A DNA stretch of 63,750 nt from Ramlibacter sp. (lineage in GTDB: Bacteria; Pseudomonadota; Gammaproteobacteria; Burkholderiales; Burkholderiaceae_C), in the NCBI GenBank assembly GCA_019635415.1, contig JAHBZN010000006.1, positions 87,034-150,783 on the forward strand, in the 5' to 3' direction. Shown in pieces: positions 51,926 through 59,091 of this stretch. Position 1 is the first letter of the stretch. The number at the start of each line of letters is the position of its first letter. Both the position numbers and the translations under genes were made by a program. The notes under the pieces are model-generated. The model searched no databases, had not been told where the DNA came from, and saw nothing but the letters and a program-made list of their open reading frames with translations.

Positions 51926-52576
51926 ATGCTCCAGCTCCACTACTACCCCAGCACCGCCGCCATGGTGCCGCGCATCGTGCTCGAGGAACTCGGCGTTCCC
52001 TACGAAGCCGTGCTGGTGGACCGCGAGGTCGCCGCGCACAAGACCCCGGCCTACCTGGCGATGAATCCCAACGGATTGATCCCGGTGCTGACCGACGGGG
52101 AACTGGTGCTCTACGAGACGGCGGCCATCACCCTGCACCTGTGCGACACGCATGCCGCGGCGGGCTTGGCGCCGCTGCCGGGGACCGCCGGGCGCGCGCA
52201 TTTCTACAAGTGGCTGATGTGGCTGACCAACACGCTGCAGGCCGCGCTGATCGTCTACTTCTACCCCGAGCGCTGGGTGGACGATGGCGACACGGCCGCG
52301 GCGCGCAACCTGCAGGGCCATGCTGCGCGCAAGATCGGCGGCATGCTCGATCAGCTCGATGCCGAACTCGCCCGCCACGCGCAGCCCTGGTTTGGCGGTG
52401 CGGCCTACAGTGCTCTGGACGCCTACGTGTTCACGCTGTGCCGCTGGACGCGCCATTTCGCGACGCGCCCGGCGCGCGAACGGCCGCATCTGGGGCCGTA
52501 CCTGCAGCGTGTGCTGGCGCGCCCGGCGGTGCAGCGTGTGCTGGCCCTGGAAGGCCTGGCGCCGCCCTTCGTCTGA
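51926..52576 (+). CDS. Glutathione S-transferase family protein
   Basis: 216 residues. The N-terminal thioredoxin-like domain has YYPSTAAMVPRIVLEELGVPYE and NPNGLIPVLTDGELVLYETAAI, the glutathione-binding segment. The C-terminal domain is all-helical. No canonical catalytic Tyr/Ser/Cys can be assigned with certainty beyond Ser near residue 8. Follows the glycosyltransferase gene closely. Its stop codon is part of a 16-bp palindrome shared with the convergent lysR gene. Confidence 0.9.
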   Translation: MLQLHYYPSTAAMVPRIVLEELGVPYEAVLVDREVAAHKTPAYLAMNPNGLIPVLTDGELVLYETAAITLHLCDTHAAAGLAPLPGTAGRAHFYKWLMWLTNTLQAALIVYFYPERWVDDGDTAAARNLQGHAARKIGGMLDQLDAELARHAQPWFGGAAYSALDAYVFTLCRWTRHFATRPARERPHLGPYLQRVLARPAVQRVLALEGLAPPFV

Positions 52577-52589
52577 ACCGGCCGGTTCA
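52574..52589. terminator. 16-bp palindrome containing both stop codons of convergent genes
   Basis: TGAACCGGCCGGTTCA is perfectly self-complementary. Its first TGA stops the GST gene and, on the other strand, its TGA stops the lysR gene. As RNA it has almost no loop, so it would fold imperfectly; no T-tract follows. Terminator function is uncertain. Confidence 0.4.
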
Positions 52590-53474
52590 GTCCTCGCGCC
52601 AGTTCAGTTCAAGAAACGCCAGCAGCGCTTTCAGCGCAGCGCTGTTGTGGCGGCGCTGGGTGTAGGCGGCGTACAGCCACACGTCGCGCGGTGAATAGTC
52701 CGCCAGTGTGGCCACCAGCGCGCCGCTTTGCAGGTGCTGCTCGACCATCAGGCGCGGCAGGCAGACCGCGCCCAGCCCCTGCAGGGCCAGGCTGACCAGG
52801 GGGCCGGCATCGGTGGCGTCCATGCGGCTGCGCACCGGCACGGCCTGGGCCACGCCATCGATCTCGAAGCGCCATTCGGGTTGGCTGCCCAGCAACGAGT
52901 AGGTGAGCGCATCATGGTCGGCCAGGTCGTCGGGGTGGGCCGGCAAGCCGCGCTGCTCCCAGTAGGCCGGGGTGGCGCACACGAGGAATTCAATGCACTT
53001 GAGCTTGCGCACGATCAGGTTGGCATCGCTGATGCGGCCCACGCGCAGGGCGATGTCGATGCCTTCATCGACCATGTCGACCACGCGGTTGTTCAGGTCC
53101 AGGCTGATGTGCACCTCGGGGTACTGCGTCATGAACTCGCCCAGCAGGCGCGGCAGGTCGAACTGCGCCAGTCCGTAGGGCGCGGTGAGCCGCACCCGCC
53201 CGCTGGGCAGCTTGGCGCGGTGCTGCAGCTCCAGCCGCGTGAGCTCGATCATTTCCACCAGCGGCGTGCTGCGCTCCAGCAGCAGGCTGCCGGCATCGGT
53301 CAGGCTCACGGTGCGCGTGGTTCGGTTGAGCAGCCGCACGCCCAGCCGGGTCTCCAGCTCGGCCACGTACTTGCTCACGTTGGCCTTGGACACGTCCAGC
53401 GTCTTGGCGGCCATGGAGAAACTGCCGCGGTTGGCGACTTCACGAAAGGTACGGATCAGTTCGAGGGTGTCCAT
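52587..53474 (-). CDS. LysR-family transcriptional regulator
   Basis: 295 residues. HTH at about 4-62 with RGSFSMAAKTLDVSKANVSKYV and LLNRTTRTVSLTDAG. Effector domain with RVRLTAPYGLAQFDLP and ALRVGRISDANL. CrgA-like subgroup. Convergent with the GST gene and divergent from the DUF4148 gene; its target is unknown. Confidence 0.93.
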   Translation of the reverse strand: MDTLELIRTFREVANRGSFSMAAKTLDVSKANVSKYVAELETRLGVRLLNRTTRTVSLTDAGSLLLERSTPLVEMIELTRLELQHRAKLPSGRVRLTAPYGLAQFDLPRLLGEFMTQYPEVHISLDLNNRVVDMVDEGIDIALRVGRISDANLIVRKLKCIEFLVCATPAYWEQRGLPAHPDDLADHDALTYSLLGSQPEWRFEIDGVAQAVPVRSRMDATDAGPLVSLALQGLGAVCLPRLMVEQHLQSGALVATLADYSPRDVWLYAAYTQRRHNSAALKALLAFLELNWRED

Positions 53475-53678
53475 TGTTTCCGGCGGCGAAACGCACTGGT
53501 TCGGTTTTGACCTGTTTAAGAAGGCAACTTGATGCGCATCTGCTTCTCACAGGAATGCAGTGTTTGCAGACCTGAAAGAGAAGAGAACTTCAGACGTGAT
53601 GCCAGCCCCAAGACTGGCACCCTCCGCCCGAGGTTCCTTTCAGATAGCGACTGTTTTAACTTTTGAAAGAGAACCATC

Positions 53679-53978
53679 ATGAACGCATCCAAATTCCTCG
53701 CTGTTGCCGCCCTTTCCGCCGTGGCTGCCCTCGGCTCCGTGGCCCAGGCTGACGAAGCCGACGCTTCGCAGTTTGCCGTGCAATTCAACGGCACGCGCAC
53801 CCGTGCTGAAGTCCAGGCCGAAGCCGCCGTCGTGGCCCGCACCCACGGCACCGAGCCGGCCGGTTCGCGCGTCGCCGCTCCGCTGAATTCATCGGTCGAC
53901 CGCGCCACGGTGCGCGCACAGGCCGCCGAGGCCGTGCGCCTGGGTCAGATCTCCTACGGCGAAGCGTCCGTCCTGTAA
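53679..53978 (+). CDS. DUF4148 periplasmic protein
   Basis: 99 residues with a signal peptide cleaved near AQA-DEA (about 24). The mature part shows the DUF4148 pattern: FNGTRTRAEVQAEAAV and RATVRAQAAEAVRLGQISYGE. Small exported proteins of this family are abundant in Burkholderiales; function unknown. The 204-bp upstream gap has an AAAGAGAA ribosome site and a weak TGCCAG/CTGGCA hairpin (53598-53618). Followed by tandem hairpins. Confidence 0.9.
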   Translation: MNASKFLAVAALSAVAALGSVAQADEADASQFAVQFNGTRTRAEVQAEAAVVARTHGTEPAGSRVAAPLNSSVDRATVRAQAAEAVRLGQISYGEASVL

Positions 53979-53984
53979 GGGCTT

Positions 53985-54039
53985 GCCGCCTCCTCGGCGG
54001 CTTTTCGCGACAGCCCGGCTCCGCAAGGCGCCGGGCTTT
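53985..54039. terminator. Tandem terminators between DUF4148 and corA genes
   Basis: First stem GCCGCC-TCCTC-GGCGGC followed by TTTT (53985-54005) ends the plus-strand gene. Second stem AGCCCGGC-N10-GCCGGGCT followed by TT (54012-54039) lies 17 bp before the minus-strand corA stop and could serve either side. Confidence 0.75.
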
Positions 54040-54055
54040 GTCGTGTCCGGTCGCG

Positions 54056-55210
54056 CTACCTTTCGGTCTGGGCGAGGTAGCGCTTGCGCCAGAACACGAC
54101 CAGCAGCGCCACGGCGATCAGCACCATCGAGGCCATGGCCCACCAGAAGCCGCCGTGCACGTGGATCAGCGGGATGAACTCGAAGTTCATGCCGAAGATG
54201 CCCGCAATCAGGTTCAGCGGCAGGAAGATGGCGGTCAGCGCCGTCAGCGTGCGCATGATGTCGTTGGTGCGGTTGCTCTGCGCGCTGAAATGGATCTGCA
54301 CCACGGTCTCGGCCGACTGCTCGAGCCGCCGCGCGTGGTGCACCACGCGTTCGATGTGCTCGATCACGTCGCGCGCGCGGGCCACCAGCTGGTCCTGAGC
54401 GCCCTGTGCCGCCCGCGGATCGGTCGAGAACGACGAGAGGGGCTGCTCGCGCAGGCTGTCCAGCCATTCCTGCATGGCGTCGTGCTGCTCGTCGCAAAGG
54501 TCTTCGAGCACGTGCAGCTGGCCGCGCGCCGCCATCAGCGAGCCCCAGTTGTCGAACCTCGAGTGGGGCTTGAGCAGTTCGGCCTGCCAGTGCTCGAGCT
54601 GGCGTGTCAGCTCCTTGCGCAGGTCGAGGTAGCTGTCGACCATGGCGTTGACCATCCGCAGCACCAGGTCGGCAGGGCTGGTGGGCAGGCGGCTGCGCGA
54701 CGACACCGTGTCCACGCTGAACTTGGCGTCGGCCAGAAACCGCTCCACGAAGCTGCGGGCCGCGTAGCAGCCGCGCGGATGCACGCTGATGAGCAGGTTG
54801 TCGAACACGGCGAAGCCCACGGCGCGCGAGCTGATGCGGCTGAATGCCGGCAGTCCCCCGCGCGCCCGCTTGCGGGGCGCGCCGCCCTGGCCGTGGTACG
54901 CCTCGATGGCGGCCTCGTGCTCGGCCTCGGCCTGGGTTTCGGTCTGGGTGGCCAGGCGGCGGAAGATCACCAGGTCGTAGACCGAGGTGTAGTCATAGTG
55001 CGAGGGGTGGGCCGGGCTCCCGAGGTCCTGGCAGTGCAGGTCCAGCAGGGTTGACCCCCCGAGCTGGTGCGCGGCCTGCTGCAGCTGGGCACGCTGGCCC
55101 TCGAATTCATCGCGGTCCAGAAAGATCCAGACAAAGCCGTCGCCCGGGGCGCGGGCCGGAATGCTGTCCACGAAGCGCAGGCTGTCGGCGGTGAATTCGA
55201 TGATTTGCAC
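54056..55210 (-). CDS. corA: CorA-family divalent metal transporter
   Basis: 384 residues. A large cytoplasmic N-terminal domain (about 1-310) is followed by two transmembrane helices, the first ending with the signature IFGMNFE. The tail WRKRYLAQ is basic. The family moves Mg2+, Co2+ or Zn2+ through a homopentameric pore. A polar insert around 92-118 (rich in Glu, Gln, Arg) is unusual. Convergent with the DUF4148 gene and preceded by 59 bp to hemB, which is on the same strand. Confidence 0.92.
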   Translation of the reverse strand: MQIIEFTADSLRFVDSIPARAPGDGFVWIFLDRDEFEGQRAQLQQAAHQLGGSTLLDLHCQDLGSPAHPSHYDYTSVYDLVIFRRLATQTETQAEAEHEAAIEAYHGQGGAPRKRARGGLPAFSRISSRAVGFAVFDNLLISVHPRGCYAARSFVERFLADAKFSVDTVSSRSRLPTSPADLVLRMVNAMVDSYLDLRKELTRQLEHWQAELLKPHSRFDNWGSLMAARGQLHVLEDLCDEQHDAMQEWLDSLREQPLSSFSTDPRAAQGAQDQLVARARDVIEHIERVVHHARRLEQSAETVVQIHFSAQSNRTNDIMRTLTALTAIFLPLNLIAGIFGMNFEFIPLIHVHGGFWWAMASMVLIAVALLVVFWRKRYLAQTER

Positions 55211-55268
55211 GGGCGTTCCCGGTTTTCGGTCAAATGCGCCTGTCGCCCTTGTGCGGCGGGCACAACGA

Positions 55269-55285
55269 GCTATCTATTTTGTAGC
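55269..55285 (+). repeat. Dispersed repeat core, copy D (3' end of hemB)
   Basis: GCTATCTATTTTGTAGC is an imperfect palindrome sharing GCTATC and TTT with copy C (30896-30950) and the TTTTGGTAGC end of copy B. It supplies the last codons and the stop of hemB, so it may have replaced the original C-terminus. Confidence 0.5.
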
Positions 55286-56274
55286 AATCTGGCGGCTGCC
55301 AGGGCAAAGTAGGTCAGCACGCCGTCAGCGCCGGCCCGCTTGAAGGCCAGCAGGCTTTCCATCATCACGGCGTCGTGATCCAGCCAGCCGTTGTGCGCCG
55401 CGGCCTTGAGCATGGCGTACTCGCCGCTGACCTGGTAGGCGAAGGTCGGCACCCGGAACTCGTCCTTCACGCGCCGCACCACGTCCAGGTAGGGCATGCC
55501 GGGCTTGACCATCACCATGTCGGCGCCCTCGGCAATGTCCATGGCCACTTCGCGCAGGGCTTCATCGGTGTTGGCCGGGTCCATCTGGTAGACCTTCTTG
55601 TTGCTTTTCCCGAGGTTGCCCGCCGATCCCACGGCGTCGCGGAACGGGCCGTAGAACGCGCTGGCGTATTTGGCGCTGTAGGCCATGATCCGCGTGTGGA
55701 TCGCGCCGCGCGATTCGAGCGCGGCGCGAATGGCGCCGATCCGCCCGTCCATCATGTCGCTGGGGGCCACGATGTCCACCCCCGCCTCCGCCTGCACCAG
55801 CGCCTGCTGCACCAGCACGGCCACGGTCTCGTCGTTGAGGACGTACCCCGTCTCGTCCAGCAGGCCGTCCTGGCCGTGGCTGGTGAAGGGGTCGAGCGCA
55901 ACGTCGGTCATGACGCCGAGCCCGGGAAACTGCTTCTTGAGTTCCCTCACCACGCGCGGCACAAGGCCCTGCGCATTCAGCGCCTCGCGCCCATCGGGCG
56001 TTTTCAGCGCGGGGTCGATCACGGGGAACAGCGCCATGACCGGGATGCCCAGCGCCACGCATTGCTCGGCCACCGGCAGCAGCCGGTCCAGGCTGAGGCG
56101 CTCGACGCCGGGCATGGACGCCACGGCTTCGCAGCGATCCTTGCCGTCAAGCACGAACACGGGGTAGATCAGGTCATGCGCGGTGAGCGCGTTTTCACGC
56201 ACCAGATTGCGCGTGAAATCATCCCGGCGCAGCCTGCGTGGCCGGCCGATCGGGTAGGGGGCATGGAGCGTCAT
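55270..56274 (-). CDS. hemB: Delta-aminolevulinic acid dehydratase (porphobilinogen synthase)
   Basis: 334 residues from the ATG at 56274. Condenses two 5-aminolevulinate into porphobilinogen. Schiff-base lysines in AYSAKYASAFYGPFRDA (about 205) and VMVKPGMPYLD (about 258). The metal loop reads DVALDPFTSHGQDG, with Asp/Ala where zinc enzymes have cysteines, so this is the Mg-activated, zinc-free type. The last residues come from the repeat core. Divergent from hemJ, with a small RNA gene between. Confidence 0.96.
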   Translation of the reverse strand: MTLHAPYPIGRPRRLRRDDFTRNLVRENALTAHDLIYPVFVLDGKDRCEAVASMPGVERLSLDRLLPVAEQCVALGIPVMALFPVIDPALKTPDGREALNAQGLVPRVVRELKKQFPGLGVMTDVALDPFTSHGQDGLLDETGYVLNDETVAVLVQQALVQAEAGVDIVAPSDMMDGRIGAIRAALESRGAIHTRIMAYSAKYASAFYGPFRDAVGSAGNLGKSNKKVYQMDPANTDEALREVAMDIAEGADMVMVKPGMPYLDVVRRVKDEFRVPTFAYQVSGEYAMLKAAAHNGWLDHDAVMMESLLAFKRAGADGVLTYFALAAARLLQNR

Positions 56275-56403
56275 GGCGAAAATTGTGCCTGATCCGCTTT
56301 CACGCTGCGGCGGCTGTGGCGGCGGGGCATCGTGGGGCTCGATTTTTGTGCGGTAGCGCACAGCTTTTCTGTGTCTTTCATCTACGTAATTGCCGCAGGT
56401 CCC

Positions 56404-56432
56404 TTGAAACCGACCGGCCGGTTTGTTAAATT
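56404..56432 (+). promoter_or_regulatory. Promoter of the small RNA gene
   Basis: TTGAAA (56404-56409) and TAAATT (56427-56432) at exactly 17 bp spacing, close to sigma-70 consensus. Predicted start near 56438-56440, or at the G-run from 56434. Confidence 0.65.
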
Positions 56433-56433
56433 A

Positions 56434-56537
56434 GGGGTGGGTGGCTTGCCACTCCCCGCTTTTCCTCCCTGAGCGGGTGCCTTAATGTGTGACAGCAAAA
56501 AGGCTTCCCACCCCAGCCTTGTGCTGGGGTTTTTTTT
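56434..56537 (+). ncRNA. Small RNA with anti-Shine-Dalgarno loop
   Basis: About 100 nt bounded by a sigma-70 promoter and a strong terminator. Structure readable by eye: a 5' hairpin around GTGGC-TTG-CCAC; a stem CCCGCT/AGCGGG (56455-56460 with 56472-56477) displaying an 11-nt loop containing CCTCCC (56464-56469); a third stem GCCTT/AAGGC (56479-56504); and the terminator ACCCCAGC-CTTGT-GCTGGGGT plus eight T (56510-56537). The loop is complementary to GGAGG ribosome sites. It may be the betaproteobacterial toxic small RNA family of Rfam, recalled but not confirmed. No open frame of note. Confidence 0.75.
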
Positions 56538-56560
56538 GCCCGGCCCACTACACTGCGGGC

Positions 56561-56989
56561 ATGCTCTGGGTCAAATCCTTCCATATTGTCTTTGTCGCCA
56601 GCTGGTTCGCCGGGCTGTTCTACCTGCCGCGGATCTTCGTGAACCTTGCCATGGTGCCGCCGGAGTCGATTGCCGAGCGCGAACGGCTGCTGTTGATGGC
56701 GCGCAAGCTGCTGCGCTTCACCACGCTGCTGGCGCTGCCGGCGCTCGGGTTCGGCCTGTGGCTCTGGCTGGGCTACGGCGTGGGGAGGGGCCCGGGCAAC
56801 GGCTGGCTGCATGCCAAGCTGCTCGTGGTGGTGCTGGTGATCGGCTACCACCACGGCTGTGGCGTGCTGCTGCGCAAGCTGCAGGCGGGTGAGAGCCGGC
56901 GCAGCCATCGCTGGTACCGCTGGTTCAACGAAATCCCGGTGCTGCTGCTGCTGGCTGCGGTGGTGCTGGTGGTGGTCAAGCCGTTCTGA
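56561..56989 (+). CDS. hemJ: Protoporphyrinogen oxidase HemJ
   Basis: 142 residues, four transmembrane helices. The start MLWVKSFHIVFVASWFAGLFY holds the conserved His of HemJ, and WLHAKLLVV (about 86-94) the conserved Lys; the GYHHG and FNEIPVLLL segments are also typical. HemJ oxidises protoporphyrinogen IX to protoporphyrin IX. No ribosome site precedes the ATG, and a TACACT -10-like box at 56549-56554 would place the transcript start on the ATG, so it may be leaderless. Close to hemB, another haem gene. Confidence 0.9.
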   Translation: MLWVKSFHIVFVASWFAGLFYLPRIFVNLAMVPPESIAERERLLLMARKLLRFTTLLALPALGFGLWLWLGYGVGRGPGNGWLHAKLLVVVLVIGYHHGCGVLLRKLQAGESRRSHRWYRWFNEIPVLLLLAAVVLVVVKPF

Positions 56990-56997
56990 CGTGAGGC

Positions 56998-58119
56998 ATG
57001 GGCGCCACTCGCAAAACCTCGGCCTGGCCGCTGGCGCTCAGCTACGTCGCACTGATCGTCTACGCGAGCCTGTACCCGTTTGAGGGGTGGCGCGACCAGG
57101 GCATCGCCCCCTGGGCGTTTCTGCCGGCGCCGCTGCCCAAGTACTGGACGGGGTTTGACGTGGCGGCGAATCTCGCGGGCTACGGCCCGCTCGGGGTGTT
57201 GCTGGCCCTGAGCGCCATGCGCCGTGGTGGCTGGACGGGCGTGCGCGCGGTGACGCTGGCGACACTGGCGGCGCTGTCGTTGTCGCTGTCGATGGAGATG
57301 CTGCAAAGCTACCTGCCTTCCCGGGTGGCGTCGAATGTCGACCTGGCCCTCAATGTCCTGGGCGCCTGGCTTGGAGCCGTGCTGGCCTGGGGGCTGGAGA
57401 AGCTGGGGGTGATCGCGCGGTGGAGCCGCTTTCGCGAGCGCTGGTTCGTGGAGGATGCGCGTGGCGCGCTGGTGCTGCTGGCCCTGTGGCCGGCGGCCCT
57501 GCTGTTTCCGGCGGCGGTGCCCTTCGGGCTGGGCCAGGTGCTCGAGCGGGTCGAGGGCGGGCTGACCGATTGGCTGGCCGATACGCCTTTTCTGGAGTGG
57601 CTCCCGGTGCGCGAGGTGGAGTTGCAACCGCTGGTGCCGGGCGTGGAACTGTTGTGCGTGCTGCTGGGCGTGTTGATCCCTGTCCTGCTGGGCTATTGCG
57701 TCATCCGGCCGGCGGCACGGCGCCTGTTGTTCATGCTGGGGGTGGTGGCGGTGGGCACGGCGGCTACCGCGCTGTCGGCCGCCCTGAGCTGGGGGCCGTC
57801 GCACGCCTGGGCCTGGCTCGGCGTGGCAGAACGGGCCGGCTTGGTGGCCGGCATGGCGGTGGGCCTGCTGCTTCTGCCGTTGCCGCGCCGCGGCTGCGCC
57901 GCGCTGCTGCTGCTGGCCCTGGTGGTGCATCTGAGCCTGCTCAACCAGGCGCCGGCGAGCGCCTATTTCGCCCAGACACTGCAGACCTGGGAGCAGGGCC
58001 GGTTCATCCGCTTCAATGGGCTGGCCCAGTGGCTGGGCTGGCTGTGGCCTTATGCGGCCCTGGTGTATGTGCTGTTCAGGGTGTCCCGCAGCGAGCCCAA
58101 AACTAGAATCGGGGCATGA
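56998..58119 (+). CDS. VanZ-family membrane protein
   Basis: 373 residues with about nine hydrophobic segments. The VanZ domain is N-terminal: LIVYASLYPFEGW, DVAANLAGYGPLGVLLAL, and the SLSMEMLQSYLPSRVASNVDLALN stretch interrupted by typical polar residues. The C-terminal two-thirds is an extra membrane region of unknown role. VanZ proteins are linked to resistance to glycopeptides or antimicrobial peptides in Firmicutes; the role here is unknown. Starts 8 bp after hemJ and overlaps the ferredoxin gene by ATGA. Confidence 0.85.
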   Translation: MGATRKTSAWPLALSYVALIVYASLYPFEGWRDQGIAPWAFLPAPLPKYWTGFDVAANLAGYGPLGVLLALSAMRRGGWTGVRAVTLATLAALSLSLSMEMLQSYLPSRVASNVDLALNVLGAWLGAVLAWGLEKLGVIARWSRFRERWFVEDARGALVLLALWPAALLFPAAVPFGLGQVLERVEGGLTDWLADTPFLEWLPVREVELQPLVPGVELLCVLLGVLIPVLLGYCVIRPAARRLLFMLGVVAVGTAATALSAALSWGPSHAWAWLGVAERAGLVAGMAVGLLLLPLPRRGCAALLLLALVVHLSLLNQAPASAYFAQTLQTWEQGRFIRFNGLAQWLGWLWPYAALVYVLFRVSRSEPKTRIGA

Positions 58120-58454
58120 GTGTTGATTCGTCCTACTACCAGCGCCACATCTTTTTCTGCCTGAACGAGCGAAAAAACGGCGAAGACTGCTGCGCCCACC
58201 ACCAGGCCCAGGCGGCCTTTGACCGTTGCAAGGCCCAGGTCAAGGCCCAGGGGCTGGCCGGCCCGGGCCAGGTGCGCGTGAACAAGGCGGGCTGCCTCGA
58301 CCGCTGCGCGGCGGGACCCGTGGCAGTGGTCTACCCCGAGGCGGTCTGGTACACCTATGTCGACGAGCAGGACATTGACGAGATCGTGGAGTCGCACCTT
58401 CGGAATGGCCAGGTGGTCGAGCGCCTGCTGACGCCACCTCATCTGGGCCGTTGA
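58116..58454 (+). CDS. Thioredoxin-like [2Fe-2S] ferredoxin
   Basis: 112 residues in ATGA overlap with the VanZ gene. Cluster cysteines appear in HIFFCLNER, EDCCAHH and KAGCLDRCAAGP, the pattern of shethna-type [2Fe-2S] ferredoxins. Ending VESHLRNGQVVERLL is typical. It would transfer electrons in the cytosol; partner unknown. Only 4 bp separate it from the next gene. Confidence 0.92.
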   Translation: MSVDSSYYQRHIFFCLNERKNGEDCCAHHQAQAAFDRCKAQVKAQGLAGPGQVRVNKAGCLDRCAAGPVAVVYPEAVWYTYVDEQDIDEIVESHLRNGQVVERLLTPPHLGR

Positions 58455-58458
58455 CGCC

Positions 58459-59076
58459 ATGAACGCGCAGACCGAGCGCTTCAGCCTGGAGGGGCCGGCC
58501 GGCGCGATCGAGGCCTTGCGCGACGCGCCGGCGGTGCCAGCGCGTGGCACGGCAGTGATCGCCCATCCCCATCCGTTGTTTGGCGGCACGATGGACAACA
58601 AGGTGGTCCAGACCCTGGCGCGAGCGTTTGTCCAGTGCGGCTGGGCTGCGCTTCGTTTCAATTTCAGAGGGGTGGGCGGCAGCGCCGGCACCCACGATGA
58701 GGGGCGCGGCGAGGTGGAGGATTTCCTGGCGGTTGTGGGTGCGGCCGCAGCGCAGGGACCTTTGGCGCTGGCGGGTTTCTCGTTCGGGGCGTTCGTCGCC
58801 TGTGGCGCCCTTGAACGCCTGTGGGCGCTGCGAAGCATCGAGCGCGTGGTGCTGGTGGGGACCGCGGCGTCCCGATTCAGTGTGCCCGCTTTGCCTGCCG
58901 AGGCGCGCGAGTGTGCGCTGGTCGTGCACGGCGAGGCCGACGACACCGTGCCGCTGGGTTCCGTGCTGGACTGGGCCCGGCCCCAGTCACTGCCTGTTAC
59001 GGTGGTTCCCGGTGGAGGGCACTTCTTTCACGGACAATTGCCGCTTCTGAAAAATCTGGTGGTTCGCCACCTCTGA
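58459..59076 (+). CDS. Alpha/beta hydrolase
   Basis: 205 residues. AVIAHPHPLFGGTMDNKVV and LRFNFRGVGGSAG are hallmarks of this small-hydrolase family. Nucleophile serine in GFSFGAF (about 115), acid in HGEADDTVPL, histidine in GGGHFFHG. Substrate unknown. Its start at 58459 follows the ferredoxin stop, and dacC starts 15 bp after it, so the hemJ-vanZ-ferredoxin-hydrolase-dacC run could be one transcript. Confidence 0.92.
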   Translation: MNAQTERFSLEGPAGAIEALRDAPAVPARGTAVIAHPHPLFGGTMDNKVVQTLARAFVQCGWAALRFNFRGVGGSAGTHDEGRGEVEDFLAVVGAAAAQGPLALAGFSFGAFVACGALERLWALRSIERVVLVGTAASRFSVPALPAEARECALVVHGEADDTVPLGSVLDWARPQSLPVTVVPGGGHFFHGQLPLLKNLVVRHL

Positions 59077-59091
59077 TCCTGATTCCCCCTG

